Positions 36,357-44,605 of a stretch of 64,000 nucleotides of DNA are shown here, piece after piece. The position numbers were made by a program, and so were the translations under genes. The notes below the pieces were generated by a model. It made no database searches, was not told where the DNA came from, and worked only from the letters and a program-made list of their open reading frames with translations. The stretch covers positions 1-64,000 of the forward strand of contig NZ_JHVJ01000005.1 of the NCBI RefSeq assembly GCF_000620085.1, given 5' to 3'. Numbering within the stretch: position 1 is the first letter of the stretch; each line of letters opens with the position of its first letter. This DNA is from Marinobacterium jannaschii DSM 6295. GTDB taxonomy: Bacteria > Pseudomonadota > Gammaproteobacteria > Pseudomonadales > Balneatricaceae.

Positions 36357-36388
36357 AAAAAACGGGCTCATCTGAGCCCGTTTTTTTA
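36357..36388 (+). terminator. Rho-independent terminator of the aspartokinase gene
   Basis: Arms AACGGGCTCA (36361-36370) and TGAGCCCGTT (36373-36382) pair fully and are followed by TTTTTT, 15 bases after the stop codon. The preceding A run makes it possibly bidirectional. Confidence 0.92.
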
Positions 36389-36550
36389 TATCTGCGAAAA
36401 ACGCTTAGCGCCGTTTATATGTGAAATTGGTTACAGCCCAAAATAAGTGTGTTAGCCTGCTTTCTTTAAGTTTCGGTACTGAAGCAAGGCCAATAGGCTG
36501 TTGGTCGGTTGTTTTTCCTTTTAATCGTAAATATTGAGTTGTATGGGCCT

Positions 36551-37084
36551 ATGAAAGGCGAATCTGATATCTGTGATGAAGTTCTGGTGTCGCTGCGACG
36601 GATAATCCGGGCTGTTGACCTGCATTCCCGCCGTCTGGTTAACCAGTATGGCCTGACCGGGCCTCAGGCGCTGGTGTTAAAAGCGATCCTGGGCGCCGAA
36701 GGGTTGACGGCCGGCGAGCTTGCGCGCAAGGTCAGCCTCAGTCAGGCGACCATCACCGATATACTTAAGCGGCTTGAGCAGCGGGGGCTGGTGTCACGTC
36801 AGCGATCCGACAGTGATCGGCGTAAGGTTTTCGTGTTTTCGACCCAGAAAGCGGTAGAGATTGTCGCTTCAGCACCACCGTTGTTACAGGATACTTTTGT
36901 TGACCGCTTGACGCAGCTGCGGGACTGGGAGCAAACATTGTTGCTTTCTTCACTGCAGCGTGTGGCCGAGCTGATGGATGCGGAGACCATTGATGCCGCA
37001 CCGTTGCTGACGACCGGCCAGCCTGCTGATGGTGTCGAGCAGGTAAACCGTAACGCTAATGAGCCCGCCAAAAGCCGTAAGTAG
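36551..37084 (+). CDS. MarR-family regulator, possibly EctR-like
   Basis: A 177-residue winged-helix regulator: LTAGELARKVSLSQATITDILKRL is the HTH and RQRSDSDRRKVFVFSTQKA the wing (about residues 55-100). ATG 36551 is preferred to the longer frame because MKGESDICDEVLVSLRRII matches the family start. EctR proteins controlling ectoine genes are MarR-type and similar in size, and the gene before it is an ectoine-type aspartokinase; that link is suggestive only. It is separated from the aspartokinase gene by a terminator and has its own terminator after it. Confidence 0.8.
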   Translation: MKGESDICDEVLVSLRRIIRAVDLHSRRLVNQYGLTGPQALVLKAILGAEGLTAGELARKVSLSQATITDILKRLEQRGLVSRQRSDSDRRKVFVFSTQKAVEIVASAPPLLQDTFVDRLTQLRDWEQTLLLSSLQRVAELMDAETIDAAPLLTTGQPADGVEQVNRNANEPAKSRK

Positions 37085-37111
37085 CAGCTTCCGCATATCC
37101 GACTCACTATA

Positions 37112-37138
37112 ACGCAGCCATCTGGCTGCGTTTTTTGT
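37112..37138 (+). terminator. Rho-independent terminator of the MarR gene
   Basis: Arms ACGCAGCC (37112-37119) and GGCTGCGT (37124-37131) flank ATCT and are followed by TTTTTGTTTT. It insulates the hup maturation operon from upstream transcription. Confidence 0.9.
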
Positions 37139-37227
37139 TTTCGTCTCCTGTCGCTCGACTGGTCAGTCGGGCATACATCTCATGTCTTAAGTGGTAGATA
37201 AGTATCCATATATGGAAAGCGGGTTTT

Positions 37228-37248
37228 CTGTAACGGATGCCGTGACAG
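37228..37248 (+). promoter_or_regulatory. Dyad that may be the HupR enhancer site
   Basis: A 21-base imperfect palindrome with the pattern CTGT-n-ACGG-n3-CCGT-n-ACAG: all 16 arm positions in the two half-sites pair. Its centre is about 46 bases upstream of the -24 element of the sigma-54 promoter at 37283-37298, a reasonable place for an NtrC-type activator. Binding by HupR (42787-44271) is inferred; the published HupR site I recall, TTG-N5-CAA, is not obvious here. Confidence 0.45.
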
Positions 37249-37282
37249 GCGCTGTTGCTGGCGATGAGTGACTATTCAGAAT

Positions 37283-37298
37283 TGGCACGGTACTTGTA
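37283..37298 (+). promoter_or_regulatory. Sigma-54 promoter of the hup/hyp maturation operon
   Basis: TGGCAC-GGTAC-TTGTA matches the RpoN -24/-12 consensus (TGGCAC, five bases, TTGCA) at 10 of 11 fixed positions with exact spacing. It lies 44 bases upstream of the hupD ATG. The activator HupR encoded later in the operon has the GAFTGA loop needed to contact sigma-54, which supports the call. Confidence 0.88.
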
Positions 37299-37341
37299 AC
37301 ACTCTGTTCATCAATGACGATGGTTTCGGGTTATAAGTGCA

Positions 37342-37968
37342 ATGTCGCAAAAAAACGTTCTGATCTTAGGTATTGGTAATCTGCTCTGGGCGGATGAAGG
37401 CTTTGGAGTACGTTGTGTTGAAGCGCTCAACCAGCGTTACATGTTTGGATCCCAGGTAAAACTGATGGATGGCGGAACCCAGGGGATCTATCTGGTTCAG
37501 CATGTCCAGGAGGCTGATGTACTGGTGGTTTTCGATGCCATCGATTATGGCCTCGCGCCGGGCACCCTGAAGACAATCTATGACGATGAAGTACCTAAGT
37601 TCATGGGCGCAAAAAAGATGAGCCTGCACCAGACAGGATTCCAGGAAGTCCTGGCGATGGCTGAGTTTACCGGCAGTTACCCCCGGCATCTGCTGCTTGT
37701 CGGTTGCCAGCCGGTAGAGCTGGAGGACTTTGGCGGCAGCCTGCGAGAAGAGGTTCGTCTGCAGGTGCAGCCCTCCGTCGAAATAGCGCTGGACTATCTG
37801 GCCCGGTTTGGTGTCGTACCTAGCGAACGTGCTCAGGAGCCTGCACCTGATCTCTCTCCCGCTGAATTGGCAATGTCCGATTATGAGGGAGGGCGGCCTG
37901 ATGAACAGTCCGCCTGCCGGAAAGGCGACCTGCGCTTTATCGGTTCGGCTAACGGAGATAAGGGCTGA
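37342..37968 (+). CDS. hupD: Hydrogenase maturation endopeptidase HupD
   Basis: A 208-residue protease of the HybD/HupD family that clips the C-terminal tail of an uptake-hydrogenase large subunit after nickel insertion. The motifs ILGIGNLLWADEGFGVR (metal-binding Glu 19), VVFDAIDYG and SLHQTGFQEVL (Asp and His ligands) are intact. HupV in this window has no tail to clip, so HupD implies that a group 1 HupL exists elsewhere in the genome. A 40-residue polar C-terminal extension is unusual. First gene of the operon; its last base is shared with the hupF start. Confidence 0.94.
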   Translation: MSQKNVLILGIGNLLWADEGFGVRCVEALNQRYMFGSQVKLMDGGTQGIYLVQHVQEADVLVVFDAIDYGLAPGTLKTIYDDEVPKFMGAKKMSLHQTGFQEVLAMAEFTGSYPRHLLLVGCQPVELEDFGGSLREEVRLQVQPSVEIALDYLARFGVVPSERAQEPAPDLSPAELAMSDYEGGRPDEQSACRKGDLRFIGSANGDKG

Positions 37969-38267
37969 TGTGCTTGGGTGTTCCGATGCAGGTTATACGC
38001 GCAGATGAGCATCGCGCCCTGTGTCAGTCTGCTGCCGGTCAGAGCGAGGTTGATATGGCACTGGTGGGTTATCAGCCGGAAGGGACCTGGGTACTGACAT
38101 TCCTGGGAAGTGCCCGGGAGGTGCTGGAGCCGTTGCGCGCTGAACAGATAACAAGGGCGCTTGCCGCGGTCGAAGCCGTTATGCAGGGCAAAGACGCCGA
38201 CTTTGATGAGTTGTTTGCAGACCTCGCGGATCGCGAGCCGCAACTGCCTGCTCATCTGAAATCGTAA
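37968..38267 (+). CDS. hupF: HypC-family hydrogenase chaperone HupF
   Basis: A 99-residue HypC-like chaperone beginning MCLGVPMQVI, with the N-terminal Cys that carries the Fe(CN)2CO unit and contacts the large subunit. It is distinct from the second HypC-like protein at 44274-44552. HupF proteins protect uptake hydrogenase in air in rhizobia. The start overlaps the hupD stop (ATG at 37968). Confidence 0.9.
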   Translation: MCLGVPMQVIRADEHRALCQSAAGQSEVDMALVGYQPEGTWVLTFLGSAREVLEPLRAEQITRALAAVEAVMQGKDADFDELFADLADREPQLPAHLKS

Positions 38268-38281
38268 CAGGAAAGTATGAA

Positions 38282-38713
38282 ATGGCATCTCCACTGATAG
38301 ATCGACTGGTAGATGAGCTGGGTTATCCGCGCCTGGATATGTCTGGCTTTGATGAATTTATTAAACAGCAGTCCTTTTGTGTGCTGTTTTTTACCGAAAA
38401 CCCGGCCCGTTTTCCGGAGAGCAACGATGTTGCGGTGATCTTACCTGAACTGCTGAAGGCCTTTCCCCAGCTGTCGGCGGCAGTGATCGATCCGGCAGCT
38501 GAAAAGCAGTTACAGGGGCGTTACAACTTTACCGTCTGGCCAACACTGGTGTTCCTGAATGAGGGACGCTTTCTGGGGCAGATCAGCAAAGTGCAGGACT
38601 GGGATCAGTACCTGCGAGAGGTCGACACTATTCTGGCGTTACAACCGCGGCGCGATCCCTGCATCGGGATTCCGGTGGTGGTTAATCCGGTTACCAGTCC
38701 CTGTGGTCAGTGA
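38282..38713 (+). CDS. hupG: Hydrogenase maturation protein HupG (HyaE-like)
   Basis: A 143-residue thioredoxin-fold protein without the CxxC active site, like HyaE/HupG, which binds the Tat signal of the small subunit or assists maturation. Visible are SFCVLFFTENPARFPESNDVAV, YNFTVWPTLVFLNEGRFLGQI (the cis-proline region) and a tail with DPCIGIPVVV. It lies between hupF and hupH in the standard order. Confidence 0.88.
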   Translation: MASPLIDRLVDELGYPRLDMSGFDEFIKQQSFCVLFFTENPARFPESNDVAVILPELLKAFPQLSAAVIDPAAEKQLQGRYNFTVWPTLVFLNEGRFLGQISKVQDWDQYLREVDTILALQPRRDPCIGIPVVVNPVTSPCGQ

Positions 38714-38722
38714 GGAACTATC

Positions 38723-39586
38723 ATGCAAAAACGCGATATCCCATTATTTAACGTACCGGTTGGGCCGGGCAGTCAGCCGGAAGAAGATCTGGTGCTGGAC
38801 TATATGCCAATGCCTAGGGAGATGGACACTTACTTTCCCCCTGTCTTGCCCGAGGCCGAAGAGCTACAGGCCTGTCCTCACGCGGTTAAGTTACTGGAAC
38901 GCTTGCAGGCGCTGCTGGAGCGTTATCGCTGTGGCGAACCGGGCATCCAGCTGAACCTGAACGAGCTGCCCGAGGCCGACCTGGAACTGATTAACCAGGT
39001 GCTGGGCGAGGGTGAAGTCAGTTTAATCATCGAGGGCGACGCAAAGGTCCAGGCACAGGAGACCGTGCTGGCCGGTGTATGGCGCCTACGTGAATTTAAT
39101 ACCGGTGGTGAGATGGTGTCTGATCTGCTTGAAGTAGCTGACCTGCCGCAGCCGGTGAAACAGCGTGCTTTCCGTGATGCGGTGCCGCTTAAACTTGATG
39201 CTGATAAGCTGTCGGCGGAGTTACTTAACGTTCCTTCAGTGCTGGTCGAGCTGGCCGATGCTACCGGAGCATTCCGACCCGAGCAGGTGTCCACGCCCCA
39301 TGTGATCAATCTGTCCCTGTTGCCGTTCTCTCCGGCCGATCACCAGTGCCTTGAGGCCCATATCGGGCGAGGTCCGGTCACAATCCTTTCCCGTGGATAT
39401 GGTAACTGTCGCATCAGTTGCTGTGCCGTCAATACCCTGTGGCGGGTGCAGTATTTCAATTCAACGGATCAGCTGATTCTCGATACCCTTGAGGTCACCG
39501 ACGTGCCGGAGGTGGCCTGTGCTGCACAGGAGGATCTGGAGGATTCGGCCATGCGTCTGCATGAGATACGTGAGGTGCTGATATGA
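38723..39586 (+). CDS. hupH: Hydrogenase expression/formation protein HupH (HyaF-like)
   Basis: A 287-residue protein of the HupH/HyaF family, needed for small-subunit maturation. Recognisable pieces are NEADLELINQVLGEGEVS-like LPEADLELINQVLGEGEVS, VLAGVWRLREFN, and the C-terminal ILSRGYGNCRISCCAVNTLWRVQYFNS, which is strongly conserved. The last four bases overlap the rubredoxin gene start. Confidence 0.9.
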   Translation: MQKRDIPLFNVPVGPGSQPEEDLVLDYMPMPREMDTYFPPVLPEAEELQACPHAVKLLERLQALLERYRCGEPGIQLNLNELPEADLELINQVLGEGEVSLIIEGDAKVQAQETVLAGVWRLREFNTGGEMVSDLLEVADLPQPVKQRAFRDAVPLKLDADKLSAELLNVPSVLVELADATGAFRPEQVSTPHVINLSLLPFSPADHQCLEAHIGRGPVTILSRGYGNCRISCCAVNTLWRVQYFNSTDQLILDTLEVTDVPEVACAAQEDLEDSAMRLHEIREVLI

Positions 39587-39804
39587 GCCAGTCAGGCTTT
39601 GAGGGCAGTTTCCTAGGCGATACTACCCGGATTGCCGATGACGCGGTGTTAGAGTGCAAAATCTGCTGGTACCAGTATCGTCCGGCCGAAGGCGATGCCG
39701 TCTGGCAGATCGCTGCGGGGACTGCGTTTAGTCAGCTTCCTGAGTACTGGCGTTGTCCGGAGTGCGACGGTGAGCGTGACCAGTTTATGGTCGTCGAGCC
39801 CTGA
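39583..39804 (+). CDS. hupI: Rubredoxin HupI
   Basis: A 73-residue rubredoxin with the two iron-binding cysteine pairs (CKIC at about 25-28 and CPEC at about 58-61) and the conserved WRCPECDGERDQF end. HupI-type rubredoxins support hydrogenase assembly under oxygen. The start overlaps hupH; the stop is directly followed by hupJ. Confidence 0.92.
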   Translation: MSQSGFEGSFLGDTTRIADDAVLECKICWYQYRPAEGDAVWQIAAGTAFSQLPEYWRCPECDGERDQFMVVEP

Positions 39805-40404
39805 GTGATGGATTGCGTAGCGCTGCTGCAGCATCGATTCGATCAGATTGCCGCCACCTCAATGCGTGACATGCCGGTGTGTAATCCGGTCCTGCAGGTT
39901 GCAGTCGTGGGATTCCGGCCGTGGCAGCAGGGCTCTATTGGCGTGCTGATCACACCCTGGTTCATGAACCTGATCCTGCTGCCCGGAGAGGGCCACGACT
40001 GGAATAACCGTTCACAAGGTGATGCGGTGATGGTCCGACTGCCTTCCGGAGTCTATGAGTTTATCTTTGGCGATGATCCGCAGCTGGGAGTCTATGGCGC
40101 CTGCTCCTTATTTTCTCCCATGCATGAGTTCAGCGATCAGCAAACAGCGCTGGCAACTGCCGAGGCTGTGATGGTTTCTTTGTTTGATGAGGCGCACTTC
40201 AGTCACTCGGAGCGACAGGCGCTGGCTGATGCGCTGGCAGCGGACTGCCCCGGCTCGGAAGGCCGCGATGCCGTTGCAAATGATGCGGTCTCTGACGCGG
40301 CAGATCCGGGCACCCGGCCGGAGAGCGGGCCCGAAAAACTCAGCCGTCGCGGGTTTATTACGGCAGGGCTGGCCGCCAGAAGGGAGGTCGGTAATGGCGG
40401 CTGA
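39805..40404 (+). CDS. hupJ: Hydrogenase assembly chaperone HupJ (HybE family)
   Basis: A 199-residue HybE-type chaperone for the cofactor-loaded large or small subunit. Family signatures are MRDMPVCNPVLQVAVVGFRPW, GVLITPWFMNLILLPG, GDAVMVRLPSGVYEFI and LGVYGACSLFSPM. The C-terminal tail LSRRGFITAGLAA resembles a twin-arginine motif, a known oddity of the family. Start may be GTG 39805 or the next codon ATG 39808. It overlaps hupK by 11 bases. Confidence 0.9.
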   Translation: MMDCVALLQHRFDQIAATSMRDMPVCNPVLQVAVVGFRPWQQGSIGVLITPWFMNLILLPGEGHDWNNRSQGDAVMVRLPSGVYEFIFGDDPQLGVYGACSLFSPMHEFSDQQTALATAEAVMVSLFDEAHFSHSERQALADALAADCPGSEGRDAVANDAVSDAADPGTRPESGPEKLSRRGFITAGLAARREVGNGG

Positions 40405-41533
40405 TCTGGCGGGCAGGCTGACCTTCGATCTGCAATATGACGGGGCAAGGATCAGCGACATTGCGATTGGCTCCAGCCGTCCCTACTATGCGACGCGCGT
40501 CCTGCAGGGTAAAACGATCGAACAGGCCGCCGCTGTTGTGCCGTTGCTGTTTAACCTCTGTGCCGGGGCGCAGCAGGTTGCATCACTGCAGGCTGCCGAG
40601 CAGGCGCTGGGCAAGCCCGCCTGCGCGCAGGTACAGCGCCTGCGTCAGGCACTGGTTGTGGCCGAAACCGCCCGCGAGCTGGCCTGGCGGCTGACGAAGG
40701 ACTGGCTGGAATCGCATAACTGCGGCACTATCGCCCTGTTGCAGCGCTGGTATGACAAGCTGTTTAAAAGCGTGTTGCCGGTTCTGACATTGGCAGCCGC
40801 AGAGCCTGACGAGATCCCTGATCTGGAGGAGGCGGCCACTCAGCTGGAGCAGTGGTTTGAAAGCAGCTTTGGCACTATAGCGACATTGCCACAGCAGTTT
40901 TGTCAGGCGCAGGATAGCTCTGCGATCGGGGCCGTTATTCTGGATCTGGAACAGGAGTTTGCCGGCATCGAGCTTAACCCCGGATGTGCTCCGCTGCCTG
41001 AAAGCGATCCGGCATTATGGCTTAAAGCCTTCAGGCATAGCGGCGGGACCACCTTTGTGCAACGACCGGACTGGCAGGGGCATTGTCGCGAGACCAGTGT
41101 CTGGACCCGCTGGATCGATGCGCCGCCGATCGTTGCAGCTGCAAAATCCGGCCGCCACCCGCTGAGCCTGCGCTTTATGGCGATGGTGCTGGAGTTGTCC
41201 TGCATTCCCCAGCGTTTAAGGGCGCTCTGCGGTGCTGGGCCTGCGCCTGGCAAGCCGAGCAGCATGTTGCATCCGGGCGAAGGTATCGGCATCGTTGAGG
41301 CAGCACGCGGTCGTTTAATGCATTACGTCAAACTGGATCAGGGCTGCGTCGGCAACTACCAGATCGTTGCGCCGACCGAGTGGAACTTTCATCCGTCTGG
41401 CTCGGTGTCGGCGATGCTTAAAGGGGTGGAAGTCCCGCTGGCACAGGTTAAGGCACTGGTGCATCAGACGGTACTTGCTGTGGACCCCTGTGTTGGATTC
41501 GAAATAAATATTGAGGTTGCGCCCCATGCATGA
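40394..41533 (+). CDS. hupK: HupK, large-subunit-like hydrogenase scaffold
   Basis: A 379-residue degenerate relative of the hydrogenase large subunit. Near the C-terminus it keeps EAARGRLMHYVKLDQGCVGNYQIVAPTEWNF and DPCVGFEI, but the N-terminal CxxC is reduced to LFNLCAGAQQ and the final CxxH is lost. It cannot hold a NiFe centre itself; HupK is thought to be a scaffold for cofactor assembly. ATG 40394 is chosen because AGGGAGG lies six bases upstream; a longer frame from 40184 would run deep into hupJ. Confidence 0.88.
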   Translation: MAADLAGRLTFDLQYDGARISDIAIGSSRPYYATRVLQGKTIEQAAAVVPLLFNLCAGAQQVASLQAAEQALGKPACAQVQRLRQALVVAETARELAWRLTKDWLESHNCGTIALLQRWYDKLFKSVLPVLTLAAAEPDEIPDLEEAATQLEQWFESSFGTIATLPQQFCQAQDSSAIGAVILDLEQEFAGIELNPGCAPLPESDPALWLKAFRHSGGTTFVQRPDWQGHCRETSVWTRWIDAPPIVAAAKSGRHPLSLRFMAMVLELSCIPQRLRALCGAGPAPGKPSSMLHPGEGIGIVEAARGRLMHYVKLDQGCVGNYQIVAPTEWNFHPSGSVSAMLKGVEVPLAQVKALVHQTVLAVDPCVGFEINIEVAPHA

Positions 41534-41867
41534 GATGTCGATCGCGGAAGGGATCATTCAGGTATTGGAGGATCAGGCCGTTGTCCAGTCATTCAGTCGG
41601 GTAAAGGCGGTCTGGCTGGAGATCGGTCCGCTGGCAATGATCGAACAGGAGTCACTGCGCTTCTGCTTTGAGGCCGTCACCCGCAACAGCATCGCCGAAG
41701 GTGCGCAGCTGCAGATTATAGAGCTGCCGGGCGAAGCCTTCTGTATGCAGTGCATGCGAACGGTGACTATCAATAAGCGCTATGATGCCTGTAGTTACTG
41801 TGGCAGCTACCAGCTGCAGGTCACTCAGGGTGAAGAGATGAGAATTAAAGAGCTTGAGGTGGAGTAG
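41526..41867 (+). CDS. hypA: Nickel metallochaperone HypA
   Basis: A 113-residue HypA with the nickel-binding N-terminus [10 protein letters not shown] (His 2) and the zinc site CMQC...CSYC near residues 73-92. HypA delivers nickel with HypB. ATG 41526 gives the exact family start; it overlaps the end of hupK by eight bases. The stop is two bases before hypB. Confidence 0.96.
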   Translation: MHEMSIAEGIIQVLEDQAVVQSFSRVKAVWLEIGPLAMIEQESLRFCFEAVTRNSIAEGAQLQIIELPGEAFCMQCMRTVTINKRYDACSYCGSYQLQVTQGEEMRIKELEVE

Positions 41868-41869
41868 GT

Positions 41870-42784
41870 ATGTGTACTGTATGTGGTTGCGCAGAAGGTG
41901 AAGTCCGTATTGAAGGCGACCATCATCATCACGATGATGCCGCAGTTCACAATCATGCCCATCAGCAGCACAACCATGCGGAGGCGGAAGTCCAGGCCCC
42001 GGCAGTGAATGCTGAAGGCGATATCCATTTCGGACAGGGTCCGGCCCGGGCTCATGTGCCGGGGCTGTCACAGAGCCGGATGGTTCAGATTGAACAGGAT
42101 ATTCTGGGTAAGAACGATCGTTACGCGGCGATTAACCGTGCCCGTTTTGAAGCCGGCAGTATCTTCACGCTTAACCTGGTGTCCAGTCCCGGTTCCGGTA
42201 AAACCACCTTGCTGACCGAAACGCTGCATCGTATCAGTCAGAAGCGTCGCTGCGCGGTGATTGAAGGCGACCAGCAGACAGCCAATGATGCCGACCGCAT
42301 CCGCGAAACCGGTGTCAGGGCGATCCAGGTGAATACCGGTAAGGGCTGTCACCTGGACGCGCATATGGTGGGCCATGCCGCAGAGCATCTGGACGAACTG
42401 GAAGGCGGCCTGCTGTTTATCGAAAACGTGGGTAACCTGGTGTGTCCGGCAGCATTCGATCTGGGAGAGGCGCACAAGGTGGCTATTCTTTCCGTGACAG
42501 AAGGTGAGGATAAACCGCTGAAATACCCGGATATGTTCTTTGCCGCCGACCTGATGATACTGAATAAGGTCGATCTGCTGCCGTACCTCGATTTCGATAC
42601 TGAACAATGTATCGCCTATGCCCGGCAGGTCAATCCTCAGATACAGGTGCTGCAGCTCTCGGCCCGCAGTGGCGAGGGGATGGAGCAGTGGATCGACTGG
42701 CTGGAGGCGAAGCGTGGCCGCTTGCTGCAGTGCCGGATTGATCAATTGAACCAGCAAATTCAACAGTTACAGGCGTTGTTGTAA
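41870..42784 (+). CDS. hypB: Nickel-inserting GTPase HypB
   Basis: A 304-residue HypB. The N-terminus has the high-affinity nickel motif CTVCGC and a histidine-rich tract (DHHHHDD and several HNHAHQ-like groups, residues 18-42) that probably stores nickel. The GTPase domain has the P-loop [11 protein letters not shown], the metal-site residues around [10 protein letters not shown] and [11 protein letters not shown], and NKVDLLPYL. Four-gene order hupK-hypA-hypB-hupR is as in Rhodobacter. Confidence 0.96.
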   Translation: MCTVCGCAEGEVRIEGDHHHHDDAAVHNHAHQQHNHAEAEVQAPAVNAEGDIHFGQGPARAHVPGLSQSRMVQIEQDILGKNDRYAAINRARFEAGSIFTLNLVSSPGSGKTTLLTETLHRISQKRRCAVIEGDQQTANDADRIRETGVRAIQVNTGKGCHLDAHMVGHAAEHLDELEGGLLFIENVGNLVCPAAFDLGEAHKVAILSVTEGEDKPLKYPDMFFAADLMILNKVDLLPYLDFDTEQCIAYARQVNPQIQVLQLSARSGEGMEQWIDWLEAKRGRLLQCRIDQLNQQIQQLQALL

Positions 42785-42786
42785 TT

Positions 42787-44271
42787 ATGTTAAAGAAAAC
42801 CCGCCCGACTATCCTCTGTGTTGACGATGAAGTCCGTTCGCTGGAAACGCTGGATCGCACACTGGATGAGGATTTCGATGTCCTGACTGCCAGTAGTGCC
42901 GAAGAGGCACTGCAGCAGCTGGCAGATCATCAGGTGCAGGCAATAGTCTGTGACCAGAGGATGCCGGGGCGCACCGGCGTCGAACTGCTGACAGAGGTGC
43001 GGCAGCGCTGGCCGCAGACGGTCAGGCTGATCCTCTCCGGTTACACCGACTCAGAGGACATTATCAGTGGCCTCAATGATGCGGGTATTTTTCAGTACAT
43101 CACTAAACCGTGGCATCCGGAAAACCTGGTGTTGATTCTGAAAAGTGCCTGCCGTCTGTATGAGCTTCAGAACGAGAACGAGTTTCTTGCTACAGAGATG
43201 CGGCTGACTGCAGACCAGGCAGAACAGAATATCCAGCAGAAAAAAGTCCGCCTGAAGCAGAGCTTTCAGCTGGATGAGATCCGCCGTAGCGAGCACAGTC
43301 CGCTCAACGATGCCTGTGAACAGGTGAAAAAAATCGCGCCCTATGATGTATCAGTGCTGATCAGCGGGCCATCCGGCGCCGGTAAAGAGCTGTTCGCCCG
43401 GGCACTGCATTACAACAGCTTGCGCAGTGACAAGCCATTCGTGGTTGAAAACTGCGGGGCGATGCCGGATGAGTTGCTGGCGTCAGAGTTGTTCGGGCAT
43501 AAGAAAGGCGCCTTTACCGGCGCGGTTGCGGACCATATCGGGCTGTTCGAGCAGGCTGATGGCGGCACCATTTTCCTGGATGAAATCGGAGAGATCACCC
43601 CGGCGTTTCAGGTCAAGCTGCTGCGCGTGCTGCAGGAACGTGAAGTGCGGCGTATCGGCGAGCATCAGCGGCGTAAAATCAACGTGCGTCTTATCGCCTC
43701 CACCAACCGTGACCTGGAAGAGGAGGTCAGAGCTGGGCGCTTCCGGCAGGATCTCTACTACCGTCTCGCTGAAGTGACGCTGGACCTGCCGGCGCTGGAA
43801 AAACGGCCGGTGGATATTCCGGTGCTGGCGCGGGCCTTCCTCGATAATGCCATGCGTGACTTTGATAAACCGGTCAGAGGCTTTTCGGAAGAGGCCCTGC
43901 GTTGCATGCAGGCCTATTGCTGGCCCGGTAATGTCCGCGAATTACAGAATGAAGTCCGCCGGATGCTGGTGCTGGCCGAAAGCGACGTTCTGGGTGCCGA
44001 TCTGCTAAACCCGCGGGTATTAAGGGCGGCACCGGTGGAAGAGGTGGAAGAGACCGAGATCCTCGCCGGTATCGAAGGCCCGCTGAAGGAGCGGATTGAA
44101 GGGCTGGAGAAGCGGATACTGCGTGAAACCCTGATCCGTCATCGCTGGAACAAGAGCCGGGCCTCCAGAGAGCTTGGGCTATCCCGGGTTGGTCTGCGTT
44201 CAAAGCTGGAGCGATATGGACTGGAGAAAACCACAGCAACGCCTGAGTCGATTGAATTAGCGGAGAAGTAA
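42787..44271 (+). CDS. hupR: Sigma-54-type hydrogenase response regulator HupR
   Basis: A 494-residue NtrC-family activator: receiver (about 1-125, phospho-acceptor Asp 56 in AIVCDQRMPGRTG), linker helix, AAA+ domain (about 175-395 with SGPSGAGKELFARAL, KKGAFTGA and GGTIFLDEIGE), and a Fis-type HTH at the end (ILRETLIRHRWNKSRASRELGLSRVGLRSKL). The GAFTGA loop means it can drive sigma-54. HupT (11985-13301) is the expected kinase. Likely targets are the promoter at 37283-37298 and the hupSL genes elsewhere. Embedded between hypB and hypC, so it is autoregulated. Confidence 0.95.
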   Translation: MLKKTRPTILCVDDEVRSLETLDRTLDEDFDVLTASSAEEALQQLADHQVQAIVCDQRMPGRTGVELLTEVRQRWPQTVRLILSGYTDSEDIISGLNDAGIFQYITKPWHPENLVLILKSACRLYELQNENEFLATEMRLTADQAEQNIQQKKVRLKQSFQLDEIRRSEHSPLNDACEQVKKIAPYDVSVLISGPSGAGKELFARALHYNSLRSDKPFVVENCGAMPDELLASELFGHKKGAFTGAVADHIGLFEQADGGTIFLDEIGEITPAFQVKLLRVLQEREVRRIGEHQRRKINVRLIASTNRDLEEEVRAGRFRQDLYYRLAEVTLDLPALEKRPVDIPVLARAFLDNAMRDFDKPVRGFSEEALRCMQAYCWPGNVRELQNEVRRMLVLAESDVLGADLLNPRVLRAAPVEEVEETEILAGIEGPLKERIEGLEKRILRETLIRHRWNKSRASRELGLSRVGLRSKLERYGLEKTTATPESIELAEK

Positions 44272-44273
44272 CT

Positions 44274-44552
44274 ATGTGTCTGGGTATACCGGGTCGGATT
44301 ATTGAGATCCTGGATGAAGAAAACGCACTGGCGATGGTCGACATATCAGGGGTGAAGCGCCAGGTAAATCTTGGCTGCGTAATGCCGGATGCAGCGGCAA
44401 GCACCCTGATCGGTCGCTGGACCCTGGTTCATGTGGGGTTCGCTATGAGCCTGATCGACGAAGATGAAGCGCAGAAAACGCTGCAGATCCTGGCCGAACT
44501 GGGTGAGCTGCAGGAAGAGCTGGCCGCGATGCAGGCGTCGCAAACAGATTAA
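44274..44552 (+). CDS. hypC: Hydrogenase maturation chaperone HypC
   Basis: A 92-residue HypC beginning MCLGIPGRIIEIL, with the reactive N-terminal Cys and the central VDISGVKRQVNLGCV; the end GRWTLVHVGFAMSLIDEDEAQ is typical. It works with HypD to build Fe(CN)2CO. It lies two bases after hupR. Together with HupF this makes two HypC-type proteins in one operon. Confidence 0.95.
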   Translation: MCLGIPGRIIEILDEENALAMVDISGVKRQVNLGCVMPDAAASTLIGRWTLVHVGFAMSLIDEDEAQKTLQILAELGELQEELAAMQASQTD

Positions 44553-44605
44553 CAACGACCGGTCAGGACGGTACTGATACGGCAGGCCCGGCCGGAGGTA
44601 AAGCC

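Noticed and set aside
40184-41533. 449-codon frame as the full hupK
   Set aside because: The first 70 codons overlap hupJ in another frame and are arginine-rich noise; ATG 40394 has a strong ribosome site and the family start.
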